From Nipponacmea schrenckii (Eukaryota; Mollusca; Gastropoda; Lottiidae): a stretch of DNA of 64,000 nucleotides. The first letter of the stretch is position 1. Every line of letters starts with the position of its first letter. Below the pieces are notes generated by a model that did no database searches, had not been told where the DNA came from, and was given only the letters and a program-made list of their open reading frames with translations. The position numbers were made by a program, and so were the translations under genes. The DNA lies in contig CM060200.1 in assembly GCA_030562195.1 (NCBI GenBank), positions 28,807,023 through 28,871,022 on the forward strand, given 5' to 3'. Below are positions 47,601-60,437 of the stretch, piece after piece.

Positions 47601-49539
47601 TGTTTGCGTCATTTCGGAAATTTAGTTTAATATACAACTTTCATTATTAATTTTGTATTTCTTAAAACAAAGCTCATTCAAAAATCTAACATATGTAGTT
47701 AAATAAGTTAAAGGGCAAAAGTGTTAAATATACTATAATTAGTAGGCCTATGGCTACAGGCATACTCTATCCTTTAATATACACCAGATGACGGATACTG
47801 GGTTACTGTCAACTCGGCATTTTTTCCAGAAAGTCAACGTGGGTAGGTTATCTATATCGTATAATTATGAATCAACATCGTAGATTACTAAATAGAACTT
47901 GAGTCCAAACGTCATAACGTACCAACTGAAGAGAACGGCGGCCAGAGAAATGAAGAGAAAGAAAAACGCGTCATAAGTACAATATTATGTTTTTAATTTT
48001 TAGGCCACGAGTATAAGATTATATCATAGGTATTATCCGTACAGGGTATCAAATGTTAAATGACGTCAGTGTAGACTTTAATCTTTAGTACTTAACTCTA
48101 TCATAAAACAATCTCAACAGCCAGACTGTGGACGTTTATTGCCGTCGCTTCTGAAATGTATGAGGTATCATGGGTAAGCATTTTCATCACATCTACACTA
48201 AGCTCACTGACTAATAAAGACTACAATACACAAAAGTACTTGAATGGTGAAAAAATCAAACCTTTGGCAATGTAGAATTAAATTTCTTACTTCAATACAA
48301 AAATAGGTATCAAAAAGATTATATATCGTCTGAAATTCAAGATTCTGTCTACTCCTTACAGCTATGATATAATGTTTGAATTCGACTCGCAAACAGATAG
48401 ATGCAAGTTATAAGACACTATTCTTATATTGAACAATCAATTATCTATTACTAGATACAACGACAGATTTAAGAGAATTTTACTCGCTAGTAATACTAAA
48501 CTTAATTGAAACTCTGAAATGGATATTGAACGCCCTACAGAAGATATTTACATCTACATGTATATGTAAACTCAGTGAATTTGCAGGGTGGCATCGGGTG
48601 TTTCGGAAGAGCCAGTCAGTTTGTCCAGAGTATGGATGCTGGTTTGAAAGATCCCACAAACAAATCATCCTACTGTCTTATATTCCGTAAATAATATGTC
48701 AAACATCGTTACGGTTCTTGAGCTTGCTCATTACGTCAGTATTCATTGAGAGGTCGTGATAATGATATTCCAAAAAACCGTATACATCTGAAAGTGTCAT
48801 GTGATTTATTTAGTCTATTTTGCCAAATTGCCTGAACAAAAGCATGACGCCAATCGTTGAAATTCCACGATCGGCATATTATATATAGGCCTATGTCACT
48901 ATTCCCTGAAGACATTGGAAGTTGTTTTAGTAAAAATCAATATGGTACTCACAGCTAAATAAATTACAATTTATGTTTTTAGATGTATACTGTATAATAA
49001 CAATATATTGATCCATAATTACCATACCTCACTAATAATGTACCATTATTTGACTTTTAAAAAAGTAGACAAAGTAAATGCCTTAAGATATATTAATGGT
49101 ATGATTCTGCAGGAGTCATTATTAAAACTTTAAAAAAAAAAGAAATTTTAAAAAATCGACATAATTTGTTACATTGACAATGTTGCATTTGGTACAGAGT
49201 GAAAATAACCTGATTTAATTCACCATTAATCAAATTCGTATAGCTCTTCTTACACATCAAAATCTCTACAGACAAATCAATGAGTGATTCAACTAGGACC
49301 ACGAAGTACCACTCAATCTCTAGTCTGGAACTCCTTCTACAGTAACCTATTGTCTATGTCTGTTAGCATTTTCTATAATGTGAGTTCACTAGAATTATAC
49401 CCCACTTCGACATTCATGACATCACCGTTTACGTACAGACAGCGTAGAAAAAATCCACAAATAAACACAAAGATCACTAGAATTGCTTACAATTATGAAC
49501 GTATTTCGAGAGCCTTAAAATATTATAGGCTAAAGTTGC
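44661..49539. other. Intergenic, no gene recognised
   Basis: AT-rich sequence. Apart from a G run with a hAT-like end (45365-45407) and a weakly SINE-like segment at 48580-48670, nothing is recognisable. Confidence 0.45.
45365..45407. repeat. hAT-end-like motif with a 14-nt G run
   Basis: CAGGGGCGTATCAAGAACAT is similar to hAT element ends (compare 28067) and is followed by a run of 14 G. No matching opposite end was found, so this may be a fragment. Confidence 0.35.
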
Positions 49540-50470
49540 AATTACCTACATCTAGACAATATATTGAATATCATTTGACCTAGTTTTCAAAGTCATAAAA
49601 TAATTAGGTTACACCTTCCGTAACGGTTAATGATGGCGAAAATATGAAAATTATCAATTTTTGCTGTATTTAAGTACACTTATCTCTATGAATTTTTTAA
49701 GTAAGCCAAATTAAAAAATATCTACTCGTAGACAATATATTGAATATTATTTGACCTAATTTTCAAGGTCATAGATTAAGTGGGTCACACCTTCCGTACA
49801 CGTTAAAGTGACCTAATTTTGAAAAAATCGAAATTTAAATAATTCGAAAGAAAATACGAAATTTGAAAATCGGTCTCCAAGAAAAGGTAGATAATGTTCC
49901 ATTGTATCTATGTGCTAAATTTCATCAAAATCGGTCTATCAGTAGTGTCTGAATTTCGGATTTAAGAATTGTAACGAAAATTCAAAATGGCGGCCGATAT
50001 GGCAGCTTGACCTAATTATTTAGGTCAAATCAATTACTATTGACAAGTTATTTATAAAACAGTTTTCACTTTTCACCTAGCAGTTATAGACCGGAAGTTA
50101 CGTAATTACGTCATTTGAGGCTAAACCGGAAGTGGAATTTTTTTTTCACATTTTTTCAAAAATTATAAACATATCGCCTATCAACTGGTAAAGTTTCAAA
50201 ATTTTACCATTTATATTAAAGGAGAAATCACGGTCTGAAATTTTCAAATCTGAAAATCCGGTCAAAATCGAACTGAAAATAAACTTGCTAAAGCAAAAAA
50301 ACCTGAACTTCCGGTTCTCACTTCCTGTCAGAGATAGAACTTCAAGTTTTGTTTTATTTGATAATAGAAATCATTCTAAGATCAACTGTAGATTTAGAAT
50401 CCGCACCTTTTACCAGTTTGTCTGCAAACTCATCCAAGAATTACAAAAAAAAAAAAAAAAAAAAAAATAA
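49540..50470. repeat. Dispersed repeat region with internal direct duplication and A-run
   Basis: ATATTGAATATCATTTGACC (49560) with a following CACACCTTCCGTA-type block is repeated at about 49737-49805. It is followed by AAAATCGGTCTATCAGTAGT, AAAATGGCGGCC and several CCGGAAGT motifs, and ends at a 22-nt A run (about 50446-50467). The A tail suggests retroposition, and the CCGGAAGT motif recalls 28490-28990. Confidence 0.5.
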
Positions 50471-51229
50471 TCCGAACGATTACAATACGTTTTCGCCAAA
50501 GTCGAAATACGTAAAAATGGGGTCTGTATATGGTTGATTACTTATGTCTTCTTACACTTTCTTAGGGGGTATTCCGTTTCGAATGTTAACATTTTATTTA
50601 AAACTCAATTTTGTAAAAAATATGTCCATCTGAAATTGTAAATTTTATGTTACATAAATGTTTTAAGTTCGTTTACTTAATTGAGCTATATTATCGGATT
50701 TAATATTTATTAAGCATACTTTAATCTCGCGTTTTAATAACAATTATGGTTTTACAGGTACTTTATACTATTATCTAGTATCATTAAGTACTTCATTTTC
50801 ATCTCGCTAGAAGTGTGTTGTAACTTTTATAGTGCTTGTAATGTCGTTAAGACATAAAATATGTATACTAGTACACAAAAAAATAGAAATATTAATTGCA
50901 GTAGCATTTTACACACTCATAAATATCAATTTTTAATTCAGCTGTGATGAGATTATAAGCTATATTTCTCATGTCATTCCAATCCAAAATTTTGATAGTC
51001 AATTTGAGTGTGCTGAATTCAAATCAAAGTGTTTGTTTTTTTTTTTTTTGGTTTTTTTTTGCAAGCTTTAGATTTTTTCCAATTTCAGATTATTATCAAA
51101 AAAACCAAAAGAATCTTACCTTATATTACACCACAATGCAGTGAAAGCCACAGATCAATATAATGTTATAGACTCAAAAGTAGTCTATATCCAAATTATT
51201 GGATAAAAGTTATCAATTTCTGTCTGCAG
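50471..51229. other. Intergenic, nothing recognised
   Basis: AT-rich with a T run near 51038-51059. No coding signal seen. Confidence 0.5.
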
Positions 51230-51640
51230 TTTAGTCAGGCAGGTATTGGCGTTTGTACACCCCCCAGCATCATACATCTGTCCGAGCACCCTTGGTAGCG
51301 TATATGTATGATCTTTAGGTCTTGATGGAATTGCTCTCCCTGTTGACTCACAGGTCCCGACTTGTCAGGGAACTGATCAAGCTGGCTGTTCAAATAATGA
51401 TGCTAATGTTGCACCAAAGATCTAGAATAGCGAGGATCATTTTGTTCACAAGTTCATCGTAGCTACCCACCTTTTTGTTTCCAAGGAAGTTCTGAACGAC
51501 TGCCACAAAGGATATCCATGCTGTCCTCTCCAAGGCGGTTATCCGAACAAACTGATCATCACGGAGAGTTCGAATCTGTAGCTCATCATACACGCCTGCT
51601 TTGATCTTCTCAAATGATAACCATGGAATATCTGTGATAA
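51230..51640 (-). pseudogene. Broken gene of a multi-copy uncharacterised invertebrate family
   Basis: The minus-strand frame 51593-51390 reads VYDELQIRTLRDDQFV, TAWISFVAVVQNFLGNKKVG and SYDELVNKM. After a frameshift near 51395 it continues YLNSQLDQFPDKSGPVS and GEQFHQDLKII, then IRYQG. The series (FLGN-x-KA.NY, a S(H/Q)LD-x-FP block, GE-x-FHQD, RYQG) is a signature I recognise from a common uncharacterised family repeated in invertebrate genomes and often linked with transposons. Its function is unknown. The copy lacks its N-terminus, is frameshifted, and is on the same strand as the LINE and BEL remnants to its right. Confidence 0.55.
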
Positions 51641-51719
51641 TGTCTGACTGACTGACTGGTAGGCATGGTGTCTGCTTCGGTAATCAAAACCATATCGCGG
51701 ACGTTGAGTAAGGAGCGAC

Positions 51720-51960
51720 CTGCTCCTATGGCTTCTTCTATATCTTTACTCATCGTTCTTCTTCTGTATCTTCCTTCTTCGTTCTTCTTCTGTATCTTGA
51801 TTCTTCATTCTTCTTCTTCTGTAACTGTCTTCTTTCTTCTTATAGAGAGCGATGTGCTCTTATGGCTTCATCTGCCCTTCTGTAAAAAGCGATGTGCTCT
51901 TTAAACTTCTTCTGTCCTTCTGTGATTCTTCTTGACGTTTTACCGAAGAGCAGTTTTACC
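51720..51960. repeat. Pyrimidine-rich repeats (ttcttctgt) and a short duplicated block
   Basis: Repeated TTCTTCTGTATCTT words (51750-51840) are followed by two copies of AGCGATGTGCTCTT with TTCTGTCCTTCTG-type sequence (51845-51925). This lies just 3' of the LINE coding end at 51999 and may be its 3' UTR and tail. Confidence 0.6.
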
Positions 51961-51998
51961 GTTTTACAGATGAGCAGGACGCTCTTCTGATGTGCTAC

Positions 51999-54178
51999 CT
52001 AGGTGATCATTCCTATTTCTTTTAAGAAATAATAAACTGCTTCACAAATTGACGACATACCCTCTCCCGTATGTGACAGAATGTTTTTCAGATTATAGTC
52101 CAGCTTACGTTTATTCAATAAATCGACCAGAGTTTGTCTCTCTACCCTTAATTGCTCACAATGGATTAACAGATGTTCTGCGGTACCAGCTTCACCACAG
52201 GGACATAGCTTCAGTCTGTATTTGTGATTTGTTACCTCACCCAGCCTTCTCAGACGAGCGACCGATCGACAGATCTGTCAATTGGGATGGTGCAAAATTA
52301 CTTTACTGCTAATGCTATCGTTTAGTCTGAAGCGAAACGTATCAGCATCCACGAGAGTTACCTCCCATGCAGATTTGATGCTTTTACCGATGATGCTCCG
52401 GACTTCTGATAAGCTGTAGTCTATGGGCTCAATTTCCGTTAGATCTAGTCCTTGTTTTGCGAATTCACCTGCAATCTCATTTCCTTGTATGCCAACATGA
52501 GACGGGATCCATGCCAGCTCGATTGATTTGCCTTGACTATGTATTAATGAGCACGCTTGCCTGATTTCATCCACTAGCCCCTCGGGAACTCGAAGAGTCG
52601 TTAACAATCGACATCAGACTGCTAAGCGAGTCGCTTAATACTACATAATTCGGATTTTGGTGGCCTGCGGAATATTGCACCGCATAGAGGATTGCAAGCA
52701 TCTCTGAGTTATACACCGAACAGTTATTGGGTAGTCGCTTGATTATTCTTGTACTGCTCGAAGGGATATAAATCCCCAACCCGGTCGTACTATTTCCCGG
52801 GTTATGTGAACCATCAGTGTAGATACGGGTGCTTTCCGACCACCTAGCGTCCATATGAGTTAAAGCGATCATCCGAGCGATGCAGGGATCGTCCCGTTTC
52901 TTATCCAATCTAGTAGCGAGAGAGGTGTCGACAAGAGTCGTGATCGTCCAAGGAGCAATCTGGGGGAGAGCAAACTCTCTGATGGGCAACCTATCTAGCC
53001 CATATTTTCGAACGGATTCCCGAACTGCCTGGCCAAAGCGTATATTCTTTTTGGCTTGCCTGAAGCTAGTGATCTCGAGGTAGGTGGGAGATGATTCTCC
53101 AAGGTGCTTGCTCCTGTCTGCGGAGTTTGAGAGGGACCTCACCAACATCTTGGAGTAGCGACTCCGTTTTTATTCCGATACCTCCTCCGGTGGCTATGCG
53201 GAGTGCTTTGTGCTGCATTATATCAAGTTTTTGCAGAAGCATTGGTCTAGCAGTCATGAATGCCTGTGAACCGTAGTCCAAGATGGGCCGGATCAGCGCA
53301 CGATAGATCATCATGAGCGTCACCACATTGGCACCCCATTCATTGCCAGATATATTTCTCATTAAATTCAGCAAAGCTTGGCACCTGTGTTTGATATTTG
53401 TGATGTGGGGTCCCCATGAGAGTTTCCTATCGAAAGTTACACCAAGTAGCTTGGTTTCACCGACGAATCGGATAGGCTTGCCATCCAAAACTAGTCGCAT
53501 ATCGGTCACCTGGGGGTCTGCGCAGACCAACATTCCCACCGTTTTGGCTTTGGATATTCTAAATCCCCAGTCATTTGCCCACTTTGCAAAGCGATCCAAG
53601 CATAGTTGCATCCGTTCTTTTAGGTTTGTGTATAAGTAGCCATTGCTCCGAAAAGTGCTGTCGTCAGCAAACATCGCGATCTGAAATTGTTTGACAGGTA
53701 TTTGGAGTTGCGGATATCATTGACCATTATGCTAAACAAGGTGGGGCTAATGACTGAGCCTTGTGGCGTGCCATTTTTCAGACTGAATTCATCGCTGAAA
53801 CTCTTTCCAATGGTTACACGTATCTTCCTATCCGCAAGAAAACTTGCTATCTAGTTGTGTATACGGCCACCTATTCCTAGTTGGCGCAGCTTGTGCAATA
53901 ATCCATCTGTCCAGACCAAATCAAAAGCTTTTGTTAAGTCTATGAACACAGCACAGAGGAAACCAGAACTGTTCAATGTCTTAGACATTGTGTGTTGTAG
54001 TCTAACAATTTGATCCGTCGTAGATCGGAGCTTTCTGAAACCACTTTGATTATTGTCCAGAAGATTATTTCTTTCTAGGAAATACCGAAGACGATTTGTT
54101 ATCATCGTTTCGAGGATTTTGCAAAACGTGGATGTAAGCTAACGGGCACAAGAGTGTGATCCCGGGGTTTTACTCCGA
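51999..54178 (-). pseudogene. RNase H-bearing LINE (I-superfamily-like), 5'-truncated, broken
   Basis: Minus-strand blocks give an ordered LINE ORF2. The fingers and palm come first: LTSTFCKILETMITNRLRYF, NNQSGFRKLRSTTDQI, FIDLTKAFDLVW (motif A Asp, about 53900-53945). Then come NGTPQGSVISPTLFS (motif B) and MFADDST (motif C, about 53670). The thumb has TKLLGVTFDRKLSWGPHI and RPILDYGSQAF. RNase H has IYTDGSHNPG, VYNSEMLAILYAV, LSDSLSSL and WIPSHVGIQGNEIAGEFAKQ. A C-terminal CPCGEAGTAEHLLIHC finger is followed by a stop at 51999. Damage: a stop at 53852 (between RIHN and IASFL), a frameshift just before the FADD motif, and another near 52600. The endonuclease is missing because the element stops at the BEL junction near 54178. 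Confidence 0.9.
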
Positions 54179-55964
54179 AACCTAATGCTGGGCTAGAAAG
54201 GATCCACCCTACGGTTGTCTCTACGGCTATAGGGCCTTCCTCCCCGTTTGATTCTTCCAGTAGTAAAATTCCAGTAGTGATCTGAACCAATTAAAACGTG
54301 GATTTCTCCATTGGATCTCGGTTCTGGATAATCCGCAAGTTTTAAACCTGATAGGTGCTGGTATGTATCCTGGTATTTTGATAGATAATGACATGTTAAT
54401 GGTTGGCAGATCAGTGGTACGACAAATGCAGTAACAGTGGCCTTTCCTTGTGTGATTTCGATGGAGATCTTGACAACTTCTACTTCTGGTAGGGTTTTAT
54501 CTGTGAATCCAAAGTTCTTCAGCTTTATGGTTTTCCTTTGGAAAATCGTTGTGATATAAGTTCTTTGGCTTCCGGTGTCGAACAGGATTCTACAATTGGT
54601 TGGATTGCTGGGTGCGTCTTGATTAAAAACATTAGCGGTTTGGAGTAAAATTTCGTCATAACTGTGATTTGTGTGCATTACTGATGACTGAGTGGGTTCA
54701 TTGGTTTTTGGTCTTCATTCTTGTTTCTAGGGAGTCCGATCTGTTTTGGAATAGTTTACTGTTGATTGGTTATGGGCTTCTGGGCAAATACTTATATGGT
54801 GGCGTAAATGACACTTGGGACAAACTATGTTGCACTTTCTACTATATGAAGTATCTCTTGGATTTAATAAGTAATTTTTTCCTGTTCTCAATACTTGATA
54901 CAGTCTTGCAGGAGTTAGACGAGTGTTGTCCATGGCAGTATGTGCAAGTTGGTGTCCATTGGTTAGTGTTACTGGTGAATAGTGCTGCTGCTATTGATTG
55001 GTTAGAATAATGAGGTTTTCTTTGGAATAGGTTTGATTTTGCAAAATTATAGGATGGATATGATTGGTGGCAATTACTGGTCTTTCTCTAGCTTCAACTT
55101 CTCTTTCAATAATTTCTGAAATTTCATCGAGATCCCATTCGATCTCCTTCATCTCACGGCTTATTATTAACTGCAACTCACCGGGTAATTTCTCAATTAC
55201 AATAGGAGATAAAAGACTTCCAAAAGACTACGAAGGTATTCCCATGGACTTTAAACTTCCCACGTTGGCTTCGATGCTGTCGTAGAGTTGGCGAATGGCT
55301 CTCAGGTTTCTCATGTCGTGGATGATTTGTAATTTGACCAAATCTTCATATGACGTCCAATAATCTGTTGTCTGTTGCCAAATCGTTTTAGTAGAATGGT
55401 TGTGGCCTCCTGGTAATTAGATGATGGCAGGGCTAGTCCCGATACTGACTCAGCAGCAGGTCCCTCTAGATGTGTTGCCTTTGAATTTATTCAGATCTAA
55501 TTTTGGTAGCTTGATATTACTTTGAGATCTTTGGTTTGGGTTGTTTCCAGGTGAGGGAAGATGATTGGTGGCCCTGGCCTCGGATGTGCGATTTTTCTCT
55601 GGTTCACTGGGTGTTTGCTCGATGGCAGCTAAAGGCAGATTCAAATCATCAATTACCAGCCTTAATCTAACCAACAGGGCGTCAATAGCATATTTTATGT
55701 CGTCAGTTTGGTTAATTTCTGTTTCAATTTTTCCTCATCTATCAAATTTAGAATGTCTTTGTCCAAAATTGTAATGGTTTGTAATTTTTCTTCTAATGCT
55801 TGCTTTATTTGCGTCAGATTTGTTTTGAACTCCATCTTTTCTTCTGGGCTTAACTCTGATTGCTTTAGTTGCAGAAAACTTTCCGCTTTTGATTGGGTTT
55901 TTGTCATGGATGACCGATGTCCTGCACGAACTTGAATATGTCTTTTTAGTTGGGCGTCCGACAC
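54179..55964 (-). pseudogene. BEL/Pao LTR-retrotransposon gag-protease fragment
   Basis: Minus-strand blocks follow BEL/Pao order. Gag starts MSDAQLKRHIQVRAGHRSSM, with a coiled stretch LTQIKQALEEKLQ, then after a frameshift IKLPKLDLNKFKG (DUF1759 start), RAIRQLYDSIEANVGSL, LPGELQLIISRE, and two Cys/His knuckles (CTYCHGQHSSNSC and CPKCHLRHHISIC). The aspartic protease (DUF1758-like) has ILFDTGSQRTYITT and IHVLIGSDHYWNFTTG, ending GPIAVETTVGWILSSPALG. Reverse transcriptase, RNase H and integrase of this element are absent: the sequence passes straight into a LINE reverse transcriptase on the same strand. Several stops and frameshifts. No LTR or primer-binding site was identified to the right (55965-56260). 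Confidence 0.85.
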
Positions 55965-56261
55965 TTTGATTATTGGTCTAGGCTATGTCTACTTGACCTT
56001 GTTTTTATTGGCGTGGTTTATTGGGTGTGAAGTGAAAGTTACTTGGTTGTCAAATACCTGGTTTGCTTTGGTTTCATTGACGGATACGTCTTGTCGGACC
56101 ATGTAATAGATGTTGACTAAGTTTAGCCTCGGAATGGTTCGGAAAATGAAAAAACGGGTTTTAGGACTGTAAACATTAATACAAAAAAAACCTTACATGA
56201 TAATCGAGTGTTTTAACGGAATATAACTTCAATAACGGAGAGTCCCATAAGGGGAGGTAAA

Positions 56262-56866
56262 TCACACTTAAAAGACAACAAAATCAAATTCTATAACATA
56301 GATGATTACAAAGACTCACACCAAGTTTTATCAAAATCCATCAATAAACTAGATCTCTATCGTGTCCACAAAGAAATCAAGAATAAGGGAAATAACTCAT
56401 AGTATATAAATTTCGATTAGTTTGACTTTCAATAGGATATACACCAAATTTCACCAAAATCCATCTAGAAACCAGCTCTCTATCACGTCCACAAAGAATT
56501 CAAGAACCAAGGCAGGTGCGTTTTCAAGAACAAGGGCAATAACTCATATTAAATATTTTTCAATTGGTCTGATTTTTAATAGGGTTCATCCTTGTGTTAT
56601 AACATTCACACCATTCGTCAAAATTAATTAAGAAACCAGCTCTCTATCGTGTTCACAAAGAATTCAAGAACAAGGGCAATAACTCATAGAACATATTTTT
56701 CGAATGTTCTGAATTTTTAACAGGATTCATCCTTGGGTGATTACAATGACTCACACCAAGTTTCGTTGAAATCCTTCAAGAAACCAGCTCTCTGTCGCGT
56801 CCACGACCTTTTGGACGGACAGACAGACGAAGCGTCGACAATGTATGCCCACATTCATAAAAATAG
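56262..56866. repeat. Tandem-repeat element of the 'ATAACTC / GCCCACAT' kind
   Basis: Four diverged units contain ACTCACACCAAGTTT, CAAAATCCATC, ACCAGCTCTCTATCGTGTCC, ACAAAGAATTCAAGAACAAG and GGCAATAACTCAT. The right end has GGACGGACAGACAGACGAAG, GTCGACAATGTATG and CCCACATTCAT. The plan (units, then a (GGAC)n run, then a GCCCACAT end) copies that of 35009-39194 but the units differ, so it is a related, not identical, family. Confidence 0.7.
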
Positions 56867-57940
56867 GCGAGAATTATTGAATACTTCCTTTATATTTAAC
56901 TGGAAATGTACAGTGAATATCTGATACCAACAAAATAAATTTCACACATCAATTTCAGCGTATAAAGATGAAAATTCCTTGATCCCGTAATCTAGAACAT
57001 TTGCAGATTATGACTAAGCACATGAGTGACCAAATAATTGAAGCTTCTTCTCTTGACAAACAAAGTTGGTCTTCGCTTAGCCGCTTTCATTGTTGTTGAT
57101 AGCTGCCGAAGCCAAATATTACTTGACAGTAAGGCGGAAATGACTTTCGTGAACAGAAATTTGTTATCAGTGTAAAAATTGCTTGCTTCTTGCTTTCTGT
57201 CTTGCTAATTTTATTAAGATTTGAGCTCAACCATAGTCCTCCAAAATCTGTGTTTTGTAAAAGAGATTAGAATGATTGAAGGATTTTGGTATTGTTTACG
57301 TCTAGAACTTATTAGGAAGTACTTAGGTAAACTTATTGCTCAAGGACATCCACATTAATCATTCACCAACATGTCCTAGATGGCTTTACAGTTGACAGCA
57401 AGCTAAACTAACTTCGTTGAATTATGTCTGTAGATCACTGAGGGAAGGGTGAGATCGATATTATTATGCGCTTCGTCAACAGTTAGCCATCAATATAGCA
57501 TTATACAATTAGTAGCAACACTCTTTACCACCCACATTTATAGTTTTATATGGATACCGATATTGTATTACGTTACGTTAATGGAATATAAAATGCTTGG
57601 CCTGAGTTCACCTGTAATTGGACACTTGAGCATCTACAATGAGCTCTTCGTGAAATGTTCAAATTGAAAGTAATTCTTCATTAGTAAAGGGAGGTAATAT
57701 TCAACAATTTTTCTTGGTGGCAATGCCCTCTCTGACGATACTACAAACTATGATTAATGAACCTTCAGAGAAGTACAAAGTAAGATGGATAACTTGACAA
57801 GCATCTTATTTTATCAAGGCATGTTTTAAATTCATACCTATAGAAATAATGTAGTCATTAGTAACTAATGGAGAACGGAAGCAAGCCTTACTAAATGAGA
57901 CTATTTTTTCAGAACAGACAAGTTGATATGAAGTCTATTG
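56867..57940. other. Intergenic, nothing recognised
   Basis: AT-rich without coding or repeat signal. Confidence 0.5.
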
Positions 57941-57978
57941 TTTTTTTTTTTTTTTTTTTTTTTTTTTTGTTTTTTTTG
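57941..57978. repeat. T homopolymer tract
   Basis: A run of 28 T, a single G, then 8 T. It could be the antisense of a poly(A) tail, but no retrocopied sequence was recognised next to it. Confidence 0.85.
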
Positions 57979-58299
57979 ACACAAATCTGTATTAGGCACC
58001 TTGAGTTAGTTTGCCGTCAAGAGTCCATATGGAAAACCCAACACTAGAAAAAATAGCCTGTAACTTGATAGAAAAGAAATTTTTCTGTTATACAGTAATG
58101 ATATTAAATATAATTCTGACTAGTATATGAGTAGTTACAAAACAGATCGGCGGATTGTATTGTTTACGACACCTTGCAGACACCTGTATTTACTGGAACA
58201 ACCTATTTTCTTACAGCAATTTTGTCTGAAACAATTTTATGTTCCTCTAATTATATATGATGTTTTTGGTATATTTCATATCTAATAGGCAGGGTCAAG

Positions 58300-59275
58300 A
58301 TAAATATATGTAGAAGAATCCTGCCAAATAGAGTATTCAGATATATTCACTGTATGTAATCCTATTATATTGTATATAGAGACGCCTGCCAGATAGAGTA
58401 TTCAGATTGATGTGTATTTAATCTCAATATTTTATATATGAAAACGCCTGCCACATAAATTATTCAGACTGTAGTGTATTAAAATCTCATTATGTTGTAT
58501 ATAATGAATCCTGTCAGATAGAGTATTTAGATTGTAGTGTATTTAATCTTAATATTTTATTTATGGAGACGCCTGCAAGATAGATTATTCAGATTGTTGT
58601 GTATTTAATCTTAATATTTCATATATGAATAAGTCTGCCACATAAATTATTCAGACTGTAGTGTATTTAATCTTATTATGTTGTATATGACGAATACTGC
58701 CAGATAGATTATTCAGATTGTAGTGTATTAAATCTGAATATTTCATATATGGAGACGCCTGCCAGATAGATTATTCAGATTGTTGTGTATTTAATCTTAA
58801 TATTTTATATATGGAAACGCCTGCCAGATAGAGTATTCAGATTATAGTGTATTTAATCTTATTATATTGTACATAGAGACGCCTGCCAGAAAGAGTATTC
58901 AGATTATAGTGTATTTAATCTCAATATTTATTTATGGAGACGCCTGCCAGATACAGTATTCAGATTATAGTGTATTTAATCTTATTATAATGTATATGGA
59001 GACGCCTGCCAGATAGATTATTCAGATTGTAGTGTATTAAATCTGAATATTTTATATATGGAGACGCCTGCCAGATAGATTATTCAGATTGAAGTGTATT
59101 TAATCTTAATATTTATATATGGAGACGCCTCCCAGATAGATTATTCAGATTGTAGTGTATTTAATCTTAATATTTTATATATGGAGACGCCTCCCAGATA
59201 GATTATTCAGATTGTAGTGTATTTAATCTTAATATTTTATATATAGAGACGCCTGCCAGATAGATTATTCAGATG
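58300..59275. repeat. 62-bp satellite, about 16 tandem units
   Basis: GGAGACGCCTGCCAGATAGA with variants recurs about every 61-63 bp from about 58310 to 59246; each unit continues TTATTCAGATTGTAGTGTAT and TTAATCTTAATATTTTATAT. Right-hand units are more uniform than left-hand ones. Some units (near 58705 and 59030) contain the dyad TTCAGATT ... AATCTGAA, allowing a small hairpin. Confidence 0.93.
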
Positions 59276-60437
59276 CAAATGTACACTGAACGCAAATGCA
59301 AATAATAATTGTTCATTTTCCAAATGAATTTCACTTATATTCATCTTTTTGCTTGAAATTGCTCTACAATTATATCTGAATGCCGAGAAAATTTGAACTG
59401 TTGTTATTTCCATTGTCCGTGACGGGAAAATCACGATCGAGAAAACATATAGCAAGCAATATTCCTATTCTATTGTGAAATTTATATGAATCGCTAAAAC
59501 AGTCTATAATAGCCATGCCAGAATAGAACCCACTTTTAAATATTCAGAAACACAAGTATATCATTGCTTGGTCCACTGACTAATGGGAGATAACTCGGCT
59601 TTGAATCAGACATTCGAACAACATGGAATTCAGGTTTGCAAAATTACAATTTGTGTACAGCTTTTTTTTTTAAGTATGTTGGGTACAATTATACTTCAAC
59701 AGCATAAACCATTATGATTTCAACAATAAATTCTTAAGATGTTTTCGTTTTTCGGTTTTTCGGTTTTCGTTACTAGATTAGTATTTAACTTAACCTTAAA
59801 TTTTATTTGTGTGTTTAATATTAGTTGATTAACATTCGAATTCAAACTTGAGAAAGAAATGAAAACTGATGTTGATCATTCTGCTTACCGACCAGTATGA
59901 TTTCTAGTTATATATCCAAATAAACCAACTACCCAATACATGTATTTGTAAACCATGAATACATTTCCATAACATTGTATATTATATTTTATGTAAAATA
60001 TCGAATAACTTATTACAAGAGTGCAGCAGAGAACTAAAGTCAGCCTTAAATTAATCTGCCGATCCATTAAAACTTATTGAGAATTTACTTGGACAATATT
60101 GTACTGACCAGGCGTCAGTAAGATAACCAGTTCAACAAACACACATGAAGCTTCACTTCTTTAATGGTGAAAACTATGTATCTTTATTGACAAAATATGT
60201 GGTTAAAAGCTGGAAATAACAGAAAATCGAAATAGAATTATGTCTAAAAATATTTAACATTACTATAAATTATGCATGTCACGACTGGCGTTCCGTACTT
60301 TTTAAAGTATTTAGCATCTCCTTTAAAGGAATAATAAGCTTTATGCCAATAATACAATTTTACGGTTAAAAGACATGTTATAATTACGTCCAAACTATTA
60401 AATGACATATATTCACCGTCAAAATTAAATATTATAA
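59276..60437. other. Intergenic, nothing recognised
   Basis: AT-rich. Short minus-strand open frames (59237-59455, 59885-60067) carry no recognisable motif. Confidence 0.5.

Noticed and set aside
48580..48670. Possible additional SINE-like copy (ttcggaagagccagtcagtt ... gaaagatccc)
   Set aside because: Only the GATCTTT word and a loose match to the family are shared; too weak to call.
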